A stretch of 64,000 nucleotides of DNA from Limnoperna fortunei. Taxonomy: Eukaryota; Mollusca; Bivalvia; Mytilida; Modiolidae. How positions within the stretch are numbered: the first letter of the stretch is position 1; each line of letters opens with the position of its first letter. The stretch covers positions 67,414,074 to 67,478,073 of the forward strand of contig OX104113.1 of NCBI GenBank assembly GCA_944474755.1, written 5' to 3'. The translations under genes and the position numbers were made by a program. The notes under the pieces were generated by a model. It was not told the DNA's origin. It worked only from the letters and a program-made list of their open reading frames with translations, and ran no database searches. Below, in pieces: positions 36,663 through 47,294 of the stretch.

Positions 36663-36799
36663 AAGAATTGTTTTCAATTGTTGGTTAGATTATTGGATAT
36701 AGACGACTTTGGGTGGGTTTACGCTGAACATATATTGGCGTAAACCGACCCAAAGTCGTCTATATCCTATAATCTAACCAGCAATTGAAAACAATTCTT
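36663..36799. mobile_element. MITE family A, copy 3
   Basis: Ends AAGAATTGTTTTCAATTG and CAATTGAAAACAATTCTT are perfectly inverted. Core TATAGACGACTTTGGG. Palindrome except for the central bases. Confidence 0.92.
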
Positions 36800-36904
36800 A
36801 ATTGATGCAACTTTATACTATAAAGATATTATTCCACGAAAGTCGAATCGAGCGTTTATAAAAATAGTTTATAGTAAAATATATTGACCGTCCTTTTGTT
36901 ATTT

Positions 36905-37050
36905 AAGGATTGTTTTCATAGGCTGGTTAGATTATTGGATATAGACGACTTAGGGTCGGTTTACGTAATAAACCGCGATTTATGTTTAGCGTAAACCCAC
37001 CCAAAGTCGTCTATATCCAATAATCTAACCAACAATTGAAAACAATTCTT
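36905..37050. mobile_element. MITE family A, copy 4
   Basis: Ends AAGGATTGTTTTCATAGGCT and AACAATTGAAAACAATTCTT. The same GACGACTT-GGGT core as copies 2, 3 and 5. Confidence 0.9.
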
Positions 37051-37138
37051 ATGCTTTAAATTCAATACTATGAAAAGAAATAACAAAAACAATATTTTAC
37101 AAGTAGAAAATTAATATTTGCAATTCACAATTTTAAGT

Positions 37139-37545
37139 TATTCTGGTACCCTGACGATGATATCCTCTTTAGCATAAGCGGCCTTCGGATATAACGTCAG
37201 GTCAGAAGCATTGGATTTCAACGGTGAGAGCGTTGAAATCTGAAGTTCGGAGTAGACCGAAAGTATTACGACGTCATTCTCTTTATGACGTACAATGTTT
37301 ACATTTCTAAGCTGAGTTTACATTTAGATTTTATAATTTAAACGTAAAGTTGAACTGTAATTTATATTAAAATTTTATAAAAAAGAGGTATTTCCAGCTA
37401 TAAAAAAAGATTGACATGTGCATGTGAATTTAAATGGCGTCACATTATCAGCCAATCAAAATGCTTATATTGGAGGTCCTGACCTGGTGTTATATTTGAA
37501 AGTGAAGCTTGCGTAAATGAAAAATATTGCACCAGCAGACCAGGT
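37139..37545 (-). repeat. Partial, inverted copy of element D
   Basis: Reads TATTCTGGTACCCTGACGAT, CGGATATAACGTCAGGTCAG and ends ATTGCACCAGCAGACCAGGT. This is the reverse complement of 33721-34170 plus the terminal repeat. Confidence 0.78.
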
Positions 37546-37550
37546 TAAAT

Positions 37551-37660
37551 TATAAGTGTCGTCACTTGTTGTTTGCGGAAGAATCCATGTATAATCAACG
37601 TCATCAATACTTATAATTATGACGTCAACAATCCGTCACGTGCTGGTATAGCAAGTTAGG
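37551..37660 (+). repeat. Single arm of element E
   Basis: AAGTGTCGTCACTTGTTGTT, GCGGAAGAATCCATG and TATGACGTCAACAAT in the order of the left arm of 35407-36135. A shorter piece follows at 37925-37975. Confidence 0.75.
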
Positions 37661-37716
37661 TTATACGAAATGGACTGTTGCTCAGCTGTTGAATATTTAA
37701 AGGAATTAAAATATTT

Positions 37717-37853
37717 AAGGATTGTTTTCAATTGCTGGTTAGATTATTGGATATAAACGACTTTGGGTCGATTTACGCTGAATAAACCGCGGCGTAAATC
37801 GACCCAAAGTCGTTTATATCCAATAATCTAACCAACAGTTGAAAACAAACCTT
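37717..37853. mobile_element. MITE family A, copy 5
   Basis: Ends AAGGATTGTTTTCAATTGCT and CAGTTGAAAACAAACCTT. Core GACTTTGGGTCGATTTACGC perfectly mirrored around CTGAATAAACCGCG. Confidence 0.92.
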
Positions 37854-37971
37854 ATATATTTTAAATTCTATAGTAAAAATGAGGTAACAAGAACAATATT
37901 TTACAAGTAATCAAATAATATTTGCAATTCACAATTTAAGTGTCGTAACTTGTTGTTTGCGGAAGAATTCA

Positions 37972-38355
37972 TGCTGACCCACAGAACTGCCCAGCACGTT
38001 ACCAGGTGGCGGATAGGGGAAGCCGTGCCGTTGAGAGATTGTCGTGTTTTAATACGGAAAGTCTTACCACGGCCACAGTGGCTTACGTGTTTGGAGTGTG
38101 CCTTTCTTCCATAAAGATCCTTAAGCTTTTTGTAGGGTTTGTTGGAAGGTTGGCTCATTGTAACCGTTATAAAAGGCTAAAATTGCAGTTCCTTCTCAAT
38201 ACTCCATACTTTTATCGGTGGCAGTTAAAATTGTTCCCGTTGGTGCATCCCCGTTTGCCATTGAATGATTGTTTGTAAACACGTTCTCGTTCTGAATACA
38301 AAAAAACATTGCTAGCTGGACGTCAAGCTAGCATTCGATCAATGTAACCACGCAT
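37972..38355 (+). repeat. Dispersed repeat F (copy 2)
   Basis: GACCCACAGAACTGCCCAGC, GGTGGCGGATAGGGGA, GCCTTTCTTCCATAAAGATC and finally GCTAGCTGGACGTCAAGCTA. Nearly full length. Frames at 37901-38158 and 38006-38278 are not shared by the other copies. Confidence 0.8.
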
Positions 38356-38439
38356 CACTTATTAAGCTTGTATATGCGTTTTTGTAATGAACTCGCCTAC
38401 ATGACCACTTGCATTATCGTTATATTTTAAATTGTAATG

Positions 38440-38640
38440 TCTAAATATAACTGGGACCATATTGTGAGAGTTCACAGTGCTCGACCCGCATAACTGCCCA
38501 GCGCGTCCAAGGTTTGCGGATAGAGGATGCCCTCTCGTCCGGTTTGTCATGTCATAAGGAAAGCTTGACTGTAGACCAGTGGATAACGTGATTGTAGAGT
38601 GCCAAGCTCCTTGCACGATAAAGATGTCGATAAGAGTTGT
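38440..38640 (+). repeat. Dispersed repeat F (copy 3, 5' part)
   Basis: AACTGGGACCATATTGTGAG, GTGCTCGACCCGCATAACTG and CCAAGCTCCTTGCACGATAA match the 57005-57385 copy (inverted). Stops before the GCTAGCTGGACG box. Confidence 0.75.
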
Positions 38641-40349
38641 TGTAGGCGCTACAGATCAAAAAGTAGCCCAAATAAAAAATTTAACAAGAATTATTCAATT
38701 TATTCAAAATATATCCCTTTCGGATAAAATTTTTGTTTTACGTAATTCATTACCTGTTTACTGCACAACATTTTGCTGCCTATTTAAAAATCACAAAAAA
38801 TTGAAATACCATACACAGAAATTTATGAAAAGGGAATAGTTGTTTTACATAACACAGATTGTGAATGTGAATAATTTTAAATAATGAGATATTGTATCCA
38901 TGTCAAGTATAAAATAATAAACACTAAATAATTGTTTGTGTAGGTACAAGATAAATACTTATTCAAATCTATGAAAGACAGAGGGAATTCGGACAAGATT
39001 AAAAAAATGGAAATGTAGGAATGTCACAGAAAATGGTCCTACAACTTGTAGTGTCTCATGCAATTGAGATATGTTTTATCTGCAGGGAGTTGCAATAGAA
39101 ATTAGAAATTTAAAGGCACCAAAATAGTTCTTTGACAAAAGTGCCATCGTGTTACACGTGATAACTGATAGATTTGTGAGTTCTTTTGTATTATATGTAC
39201 ATATAGCATTAAATGTCTTTTTATTGTATTTTATGCTGTTTTATAGGTTCAGATCTTTTCTTGCATCTTTTAATTTTTATTTGTAAATATTCATCCCTTC
39301 CGGTTAACAGTTAATTTTGGTTTTGCTGCAAAAACCGAACACTGATGCCAAATTTCTAAAGATATTAATTTGAAAGCCTTCCCAAAAAAAGTTTTGTATG
39401 CTACAGGGATCATAAGGATTTTAGGTAACATTACATGTAACAAGTGCCATATTGTTGCAGAATGCTGTGCGACAAGGTTTTAAAGATGAGAAAGACAAAT
39501 TCTTGACGTGGATCTTTGATGATAGTAAAAGGTGTTAAATACTACATTATTTTTAATTTTGAGATGTTATGCATTTAGTCGTACATTTCCTGTAATCCTT
39601 ATTAAAAAGGTGTATTAATTTATAAAAGATCTGGGATTGTGTCATTTATAATACAATTAATATATAACATATTTTTAAACAATTCTTACACACCAGCCAT
39701 GTTGGCTATCCGATAAGTTTAAAGATTATAAGTGAAAATTAGAACAAAAAGTACTAAAAGTACATTCAACCTTAGTTGTAAACATACCATTTGATATATG
39801 TCAGTGTTTTGTTTTGTTGTAGTAATTTATCATCATAAAAATCAGAAAATGACTCGCAACAACTGAGGAATTAATTTCCATTCCATAACCATCCTATCAA
39901 CTGGTTCTATATGATTACAGGAAAGAGTATTAGCCAGTTTACTTGAACTCTTATTCTCCGATTATGTCAGGTCTTGAATTCCTTGACCAAGTGACCAAGT
40001 TAGTGGTCGTCATAAAGATACACAACACATTTAAGGTGGATCTCGCTTTTTCCAGCAGTCCAATTGAAGCTTAAGTATTGAGTAAAGATTGGGCAATAAT
40101 GTTCACTAAACTACACAAAAGAGATCAAATATAGTAAAAATTTGTAGGGTGCTGACTGTGATGGGTTTAATATGCATATTCCGTGTCAAAATTGTGCAGC
40201 TTTTATTTCATAAAACCATTTTTGCCCTGACCTTTTGTCCATTCTGTGAATGTTATTCATTCAAAAGATGGACTTTCTGAATCTTTTGAACATATGTTCG
40301 ATTAGACAAGATAAGCTTCTGTGCATTTTTTGAAACATTATTAATACAA
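38641..40349. other. AT-rich non-coding stretch, 1.7 kb
   Basis: No motif-bearing frame, repeat or RNA gene found. The frame 38579-38839 starts within repeat F. Confidence 0.5.
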
Positions 40350-40620
40350 ATGAAGGTACTAAAAAAATACCGAACACCGATGAAACTGTCAAAATAGACA
40401 ATCCACAAATCGAAGAAACCGGCAACTCCAGAAACAACAACCAAAAAATATAGTAACTGCAGCAATGGCCCTGACTTGGTACAGGCACTTCAAAAGAAAT
40501 AGTGGTTTAAATCGGGTTTTATGGCATGCCAAAACCTGCCGCTTCTATTACTGTAGTATTTGAGTTGGTTAGTTGAATAAAACGAATAGGCATCATATAA
40601 TACTAGTCACTAAAGTAAAA
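40350..40620 (+). repeat. Dispersed repeat, unexpanded relative of 6230-6720
   Basis: Same order of blocks as 6230-6720 (CCGAACACCGATGAAACTGT, AGCAATGGCCCTGACTTGG, TTTTATGGCATGCCAA), but with a single, diverged version of the 60-bp region. Confidence 0.75.
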
Positions 40621-40924
40621 CTACTTACTTGTAGACATATGTGGAAGCGAAGGCTTTATGTATGATTTCCTAAGGACGGGATTTAGTTTATCGTGCGGCA
40701 AGGTAGTATAAAGAGTTGAAAAATCAAAGGTTCTTACCGATGAAATTTTAGATATTGATCTAGATTTTAAATTTACCAAAAGTTCTTATGATTTTTAAGA
40801 ATCCACATATGATTGATATTACTTCTCAAATAAACAGTTTAACAGTATTTTTTTTGTCCTTCTTTCACTGCAGACAATATCTTAGTCAACCGTTTCGACT
40901 AATCTTTGGTAGAGCAACGTAGAT

Positions 40925-41570
40925 GATAAGATAAGATAAGATAAGATAAGAAAACTTTATTTGAATTCGGCATGACATTACTAACAAATAACATAAGCTC
41001 TACAGAGCTTTTGACCGAATAAATACATTATAAGACATTACAACAATACAAACAGCAATTAAGATACAATCAGCAGAATAAAACAAGCAAGTTAGTGGTT
41101 ATAAGCACTATGACATAAAATAAGCAGGTTAAGATATGTGGACTAAGCACAAGTTACAAGATACATTCACAGTATAAAATTACATAAAATCAGCTGGTTT
41201 ACGTATAAGCACAACTAAAAAGGATAGAGAATTAAAAGTAGTAAAACTGCTTTGCACATAATATGAAATATGTAAAATCAGCTGAATACCATATAAGCAC
41301 TGGCATGCATAAAAAATTATAGTACATAATTAAAATGATTTTTTACATGTTAACATGTGATACGTAAAGCAACACAAAGTACAAAGCATTTACTAAAATA
41401 TAAAAGCAATGGCAACAATCAGATGAATTTGATTAAAAGGAGGATCGGGAAGATTATTCCAAAGCATAGCAGCAGCAAATTTGAATGATTTTTTTACCAT
41501 GGGGACATCCAAAATGTTGCTATATCTGAAAGAATATTTCAAGTTTTTAAATTAACAAGATGAGCCGGCT
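40925..41570 (-). pseudogene. 3' end of a CR1-like LINE, 5'-truncated
   Basis: Read on the minus strand, coding remnants at about 41440-41535 give VPMVKKSFKFAAAMLWNNLP. This is the typical C-terminal tail of CR1-like ORF2 proteins. A 3' UTR of about 430 bp follows, ending CAAATAAAGTTTTC and then (TTATC)n (40927-40951). A simple-repeat tail instead of poly(A) is usual in CR1-like elements. Upstream coding sequence has stops. Confidence 0.72.
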
Positions 41571-42339
41571 ATGCATCTTTCCTTGTAAGGATTTTTATGT
41601 AATTTAAGAATCCAATACAAGTATGGTAAGTCTTCATAAAGGACTTATAGTTAGCCAGGATTTCATCGTTGTCAAGTGTGGTACGTATATGGAATTACCA
41701 GAGTTAGCCTTGATGCCTAGTTCTTAATGAGGCTTACATGCAAACACAATGTTGCTATTCTTCCAACTTCGAGTGCAAAATCCCTAAGAAGTTTCAGACA
41801 GTTGACAGGTCAAAATAGCATATTATCATGTTCGTTTGTTCTGTGAAAAAACGTATGTGGCAAATCTGTTATCACCTTTGTTACTTTTGATATGCGATCT
41901 TTTTATTGTCTTTTTTTCTACAACAGAGTATATGTTTTACAAAAAGGTCATATTTTGTATTTCACCTTTCGAACACATTTTAAGTTGAAAAAGGTAAGCT
42001 TTGAAACACCTTTTGTTAAATCAAAAGTGGTCATTTCGACTGACTTTTGAAGTGAAAAGGGTATACAAAAAGAGATTTTTTTACTTCTTTCGTATTTTTC
42101 AAAAATGTATTAAAATGACGTCAAATGTAGTCGAAATTTTGACTTTCGAAATCTTTTGACAATATTGAAAGTTATTTTTCATGCAATGAGAAGGCTAAAT
42201 TTTTCGCATCTACATATACTCCATACTTTTCTAGTGACATTCACAATTTCTGCTCTTTGGTCCATCTTTCCCGAATTGATTTATTGTTTAATAACTCACC
42301 CTCTCAAAATAGCTGAACAACTGCTTGTTGGACGTAAAG
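41571..42339. other. AT-rich stretch, no feature found
   Basis: May include more decayed LINE sequence on the minus strand up to about 41640 (DNA reading as CTTACTATAAGTCC-like segments), but no reliable motif. Confidence 0.45.
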
Positions 42340-42720
42340 CAAACATCCAAACAATGTTGACCCACAGAACTGGCAGGCGTCCTCAGGTGGCGGATAGAGA
42401 AAGCCGTCTTGTTGAGAGACTGTCGTGTTAAAACACAGAAAGCCGTGTTTAGTTAGTGCGCTTCTTGCATAAAGATCCTTTTTGTAGAATTAGAGAGACT
42501 TAACTCATTGCAACAGCTATAAAAAGCTAAAATTTCAATTTCTTCTCATTATTCCATACTTTTACCAGTAGCAGTCGAAATTGTTCCGGTTGGTTCATCC
42601 CTTTTTGTTGTTGATTGTTTGTATTAACTGCTTCTAGTTTTAAATACTAGTATAAATAAAATATTGCGCGCTAGATGTTAAGCTAACATTCAATCAATTT
42701 AAGCACGTTCATCACTTATT
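42340..42720 (+). repeat. Dispersed repeat F (copy 4)
   Basis: TTGACCCACAGAACTGGC, GTGGCGGATAGAGAAAGCCG and GCGCTAGATGTTAAGCTAAC in the order of copy 2. The box GTTGGACGTAAAGCAAAC also occurs just upstream at 42327. Two copies may therefore abut. Confidence 0.75.
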
Positions 42721-43300
42721 TAGCTTGTATGTGTTTATGTATTGGAATTGCCCTACCTTGGGCAGATTCTTCCGAAATTAGTACCATTTGGAAGCAAGAT
42801 GTATAAAAAATACAATACTTTATTGGAACGTATATGTACCTTTATTTTGAAGTACTATATATAATTGGTTGATGTTTAAAATTGCTGGTCTGAACTGATT
42901 ATCATATTTTTGTTTTTCTACTCGGAGCAAAGCACGGACAATGTATGAAAAAAAGATAGTTACACCGTGGATTAAACTAAAAATTTACGAAACATTTACA
43001 TTAATTCAGAATAATGCACAAAATCAGTATAATATAATTGGAGATTAGTTAGTTTGTCCTATTTTGATGCTAGCTCTGCTTTTGGGGCCATAGTGAAATT
43101 ACAACCATCCCATTAGATAATTATATTTAAAACACTGAAAATTCTACCGAATACAATTATCCGTTTTTCAAAAACGCAATTCAAATTATTCTTGAGTTAA
43201 CGTATGCAACTGAATGTTTTGAAGGAAACCGACAGAATATTTCTTAGTTCAACGTGTCGAAACTACAATGCTTGATGGTTTTACTAAAATATTAATTAAA
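42721..43300. other. AT-rich stretch, no feature found
   Basis: No coding or repeat signal that I can support. Confidence 0.45.
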
Positions 43301-43304
43301 GAAA

Positions 43305-44355
43305 TAACGTATCTGTCGCATAAAAATTTATCTTAATTTAAAGACTATAATTAGAAATCATGGTGCTGATGATCTATCTGATATCTTAAAAACAAAATCT
43401 AAATGAAAAATATTAAAGAGTATAAAAATTTCAGCTTTCATAGAGTGAAACGTATCTGGTAACAAGCAACCAGAACGGTTTAATAATACACATGTCTTGG
43501 CAGTGCTTTTATTTCAATCAATATAACAGTACAAGACAAAACCTAAAATTCATTCAAAACAATCAAAAAGGAAACATAACTGTCTTCTTTAATCTCTAAA
43601 AAACAAAGTCAACATTAAACATTGAGAAACTATCGTTTTGACTGTTAATGCTTTTAACTAACGCATAAATACGCAAATGATTTAAACAAATACTTTATTA
43701 AGTCGAAATGTGTTTAAATTTGCCAATGTGACAAAATATGTTTCAAACACATATGTAGAGTTAACGAAGTAAGATGAATCAGGGAAAGCTATTTAATCAA
43801 GTGCAAACTTTAAAGAAAACAGAACAGATACGTTACGGCATTTAAACAGATACGTTATATAACGAAATTGTATAAAGAGCGGTAGATATGTTACGTATTT
43901 AGACTTTTTCTCAATCATGCATAGTCAAAGAACTTTTCAAAATATCTGAAAATTTCTTGAAGAATTATAACATGAGAAATCTTTTCTTCTGAACAGATAC
44001 GTTACTTTGCCTGGTTAAAACAAACGTTGAGATAGATGAAGTGTACTCAATTTGTATTGTATTAAATGTCGATTTTTAATAAATTGCCATAAAAATATAT
44101 GCTTTGATCATCAGAAAAATTGCCAATATAATGATATAAGCAAACGGTTACTTAAGGTAAAATGCTTTTAACATTTTTCTTGCTTGATTAAAAAACGTTT
44201 TGACCTCTTACAGTTCTTGAGTGCATCTAGTCAGATTGCATCAGCCAGAAGTTTACAACGTTGAACCTAGATTTTAATTAGAAAATTTTTTAAGAAATAA
44301 CGTCATAATGAAATAAATGAAAGTATGTGGTAACGTATCTGTTATTAACGTATCT
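43305..44355. repeat. Cluster of the exact 12-mer TAACGTATCTGT
   Basis: Exact copies on the plus strand at 43305-43316 and 44331-44342, and on the minus strand (ACAGATACGTTA) at 43824-43835, 43846-43857 and 43993-44004. Partial copies at 43449-43459 and 44346-44355. A further exact copy lies at 51814-51825, just past the LTR retrotransposon. The retrotransposon therefore interrupts the cluster. Function unknown. Confidence 0.85.
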
Positions 44356-44806
44356 TTTTACTATTATTATCTTGTTCGTCCCAAGAAATTTGTGTCCCAA
44401 TTTCTAAGAAGCCTTCAATTATTTTTCAAACCGTTAGGGGTCTAGGTTATTGAACATTACTCATTTTCGCTATCTCATTTGCACATTTATGCAAAACTTC
44501 AGCAATCATGGTAATCTGTCGATTTTTTCAAGTAACAATTAAATTTCAATAGCATATGTTATTTTCTATCTTTTTTATGAAGAACATCTTTAGAAAAGTA
44601 TAACTTACCTTAAAATATAGTTGGAGTTAATTCATTTGGAACCATCAAATCTAAGTAATGTTGTATATCTGAATAGTAGTTGTCGGTGTCGGGTGTGAAA
44701 CAGTTTATCATTCCGGAAAGTAAGGGTTTTCCGGTTTTGGTCCGGAAGTTGTTGTTCTTGGAGGGGAGAGAGACGTCAGAGTCACGGTTTTTGTAGGATA
44801 TTGATT

Positions 44807-44892
44807 ACTGAATAGTTTGACAATAAAAGTGTTATTTGTGAAATAGGATTATTTTCTATTTGATCGTCGGATGTTTCCCCAACCGCACGATA
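44807..44892 (+). repeat. 5' terminal direct repeat (LTR segment)
   Basis: Identical to 51684-51769 except for one G/T difference. Includes AATAAA near its start. Sequence upstream of it (44681-44806), including a 14-base purine run at 44760-44773, has no counterpart at the 3' end. The full LTR extent is therefore unresolved. Confidence 0.9.
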
Positions 44893-44905
44893 TGGTGGAG
44901 AACTG
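44893..44905 (+). promoter_or_regulatory. Primer-binding site
   Basis: TGGTGGAGAACTG starts 0-2 nt after the terminal repeat. TGG complements the CCA end of a tRNA, as expected for minus-strand priming. I do not assign the tRNA. Confidence 0.75.
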
Positions 44906-44996
44906 AAATGTTTTAAATTTGGAGCTTTCTTCTTTCGTTTTATGGAACCACGCGAGTAATTTCCTGTGACGCATTAACTTTTATCTACCATTTTCC

Positions 44997-45758
44997 ATGA
45001 GTGTACCGAAAATTCAAAAACAAATTGGCAAACTAAAGAAAACTTTTAATCAACATGAAGTTATAAGTAAGACACCGATTATTCTCTCAGACAGTAAAGG
45101 CTTGCGCCTAGAACAACACGTGGATATTGGCTTTCAAAGGGACATAATTTGGTGGTGTAAACCAGGGGCCACGTGTGAAGACAGGGTCAACTTTTTAAAA
45201 AATCACTTAGAAAAGGAACTACAAAGACACCCCAAAATAGTACTGTATGTGTGGATTGGTAATTGTAATTTAACCACCAAAGACAGGGCAGATCGCTTTA
45301 TTCATCTTACTTCGACTACAAATAATTCAGCCGTCAAAACTGTTACTGACAATTTGCGAAATATATACAACTACACTAGCCAGTTTGACAATGTGGATGT
45401 TGTTTTCCTTGAAATCCCCCCATACTCTATTTTATATTGGAATTCAGAACATCAACGACAGCCATTTTCTTCGTATGAAGTAGAACAATTTAAGAAGTTT
45501 GATAGAAAATTAGAAGACCAAATTGAAGAAGTAAATCGTTTTATTAGAGACACCAACCGGATAACTAAAAAACGTTCACCTAGATTTTCATTGGATTTGG
45601 TCAACTGCAAGCGTGGTAGAGATAAGAAAGGTGTCCTTGTCAGTAGATACTCTTACAATTTTTGTGCCTTATACCAAGACGGAATTCACCCATGTACCGT
45701 GCTGGCTAAATATTGGTTCCTACAACTTTGCAAATTGATTGCTACAGATTGTAAATAA
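44997..45758 (+). CDS. SGNH/GDSL-hydrolase-like protein encoded upstream of gag
   Basis: 253 residues, intact. Motif order fits the SGNH fold. Residues 28-38 (PIILSDSKGLR in part) give a DS motif with Ser33 as candidate nucleophile. Gly57 in PGAT suits block II. VWIGNCNLT (85-93) sits where block III (GxND) belongs but has Cys where the oxyanion Asn is usual. DGIH (228-231) supplies the block V Asp-His pair. The first 25 residues are Lys/Gln-rich and there is no signal peptide or membrane segment. It starts 104 nt after the terminal repeat and ends 297 nt before the gag ATG, so it should be the first ORF of the genomic RNA. SGNH-type esterase domains are known in ORF1 of CR1 LINEs; I know of no standard Ty3/gypsy with one here. 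Enzymatic activity is uncertain given block III. Confidence 0.8.
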   Translation: MSVPKIQKQIGKLKKTFNQHEVISKTPIILSDSKGLRLEQHVDIGFQRDIIWWCKPGATCEDRVNFLKNHLEKELQRHPKIVLYVWIGNCNLTTKDRADRFIHLTSTTNNSAVKTVTDNLRNIYNYTSQFDNVDVVFLEIPPYSILYWNSEHQRQPFSSYEVEQFKKFDRKLEDQIEEVNRFIRDTNRITKKRSPRFSLDLVNCKRGRDKKGVLVSRYSYNFCALYQDGIHPCTVLAKYWFLQLCKLIATDCK

Positions 45759-45783
45759 AGTTTTAAAATAAAATGTTTCGTGT

Positions 45784-45982
45784 GGTGGGGATTGCCTCGC
45801 CATTGTAAACATAGGTAATTGTATCTTTTTTTTCTGGAGAGTTGCCTGGTGGGGATTTCCTCGCCTTTTTAATATTTAATAGGTGTGTCCATGTTTTAAA
45901 GAGTTGCCTGGTGGGGACTGCCTCGCCATTCCACGTAAAGTGTTTCCGTATATTTTGTTGTTTCGGTGGGGATTGCCTCGCC
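45784..45982 (+). promoter_or_regulatory. Four repeated 18-nt RNA hairpins before gag
   Basis: GGTGGGGATTGCCTCGCC or a one-base variant at 45784-45801, 45848-45865 (loop GATTTC), 45910-45927 (loop GACTGC) and 45965-45982, spaced 55-64 nt. Each can fold as a 6-bp stem (with two G-U pairs) and a GANNNC hexaloop. Two copies share the upstream GTTGCCT. A fifth copy lies at 51636-51653. Possible roles: packaging, dimerisation, translation of gag, or protein binding (all inference). Confidence 0.75.
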
Positions 45983-46054
45983 CTCTTGATAAACTATCCA
46001 TAAATACTACCAACATTTACTTTCTAAATATCAACATGACACTTTTTAATTACC

Positions 46055-47294
46055 ATGAACTACTTTTCTGATATAGAAAGTGAACTTGAATTTTACCCGT
46101 TATCTGATACCGAAACTCAAACTGAAGAGGATTCATTTTCAGTTTTAGGTGATTAATTTTTAGAGGAAAACGAAATTCGTGAAAACTCTGGTTTTAATTG
46201 TGAAAATTTCCCGAATTCGCAAGTTCTCTTTGAAAACACAAGTTTTCCGCTACCGGATGTACAAACGCCACAAACACCTGCTCCTATTAATTTGACAAGT
46301 ACCCCTAAAGCGGAAGATTTTCCTAGTTTGAAAACTTTAAATCCTGTATTGCATACAATTTCGACACGTAGAACCGTCATGAATTACATAGGGAAATGTA
46401 GAGAGTTTAACGGCTATCCACAAGAAAACACAAAGCGTTTTATGGATGAATTTCAATCGTATGCATTATTAAATGACTTGTCAGATAAGCGTCGTGTGGC
46501 TGCTTTTCACTTGCAGCTTAAGGGGCCTGCATTAACTTGGTTTTCCTCGCTTAAGCGACACTACAAGGGAATCGTGGCAATTGGTTGAAATTATGTTTTG
46601 CAAGAAATATATTAACTTTAATTGGCAAAGTTCGGCCGTACTCATGGAGAGTGAAATGTTTAACCAATTATGTTTGAGACCGGGTCAAAATTTGGAAGAC
46701 TTTTATAGTAGTCTGATGGAAAAGGGTAGTTTACTTCAAAAACCAGACCATGAAATTTTGGCAAAATTTGTTAGTGGTCTTCCAGATCGTATGGCATTTT
46801 TTGTTAGGGCCGGCAAACCAACCGATTTACAACAAGCTCTAACAGCGGCAAAAATGGCAGAAGCATACGGGTACCGCGAACATCCTATTTCTTTAAATGC
46901 AGTTTCAAAAGGAACAACGAAACCGCAACCGAATTATCAAAAGTCAGAAATAGACGAACTGAAGGAACAAATTCGTGTTCTTACGGAGCAATTTTCCCGT
47001 TTTACGAGTCAAGAATCTACTAGATCATCACAATACCCGCCACAAATGTCACGCTTTCAACATCCTTTGTCTGCCCAATCAGATCAATATGTTCAGTGCT
47101 ATCGATGTAAGGGCTACGGTCATTACAAAAAAGAATGTAACTGGAATGGCGATGGTAATATATGTGATGCTTCGTGTCAACTTTGTAACCAGCATGGACA
47201 TGTTGCGCTTACATGCAAGACATTTCATAAGAGCCGATCGGGAAACTTGAATTCCCCGGGGGACAGGCACAGTCAACCGGGTCAGCAGAAATAA
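46055..47294 (+). pseudogene. gag: gag (nucleocapsid with two zinc knuckles), disrupted
   Basis: Retroelement structural polyprotein that forms the particle and binds RNA. ATG at 46055 opens an acidic N-terminus; codon 34 is a TAA (46154-46156). The reading frame then continues through a capsid-like part with ALTWFSSL, typical of Ty3/gypsy gag. One extra base near 46556 shifts the frame, and the rest runs 46581-47294. The C-terminus has two CCHC zinc knuckles: CYRCKGYGHYKKEC (47097-47138) and CQLCNQHGHVALTC (47175-47216). The last 64 nt overlap the pro-pol frame. Two lesions make this copy non-functional. Confidence 0.9.

Noticed and set aside
44997..45758. The SGNH-like ORF as an independent host gene
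   Set aside because: It sits between primer-binding site and gag, is intronless and lies inside the terminal repeats, so it belongs to the element. A captured host gene in this one copy is not formally excluded.
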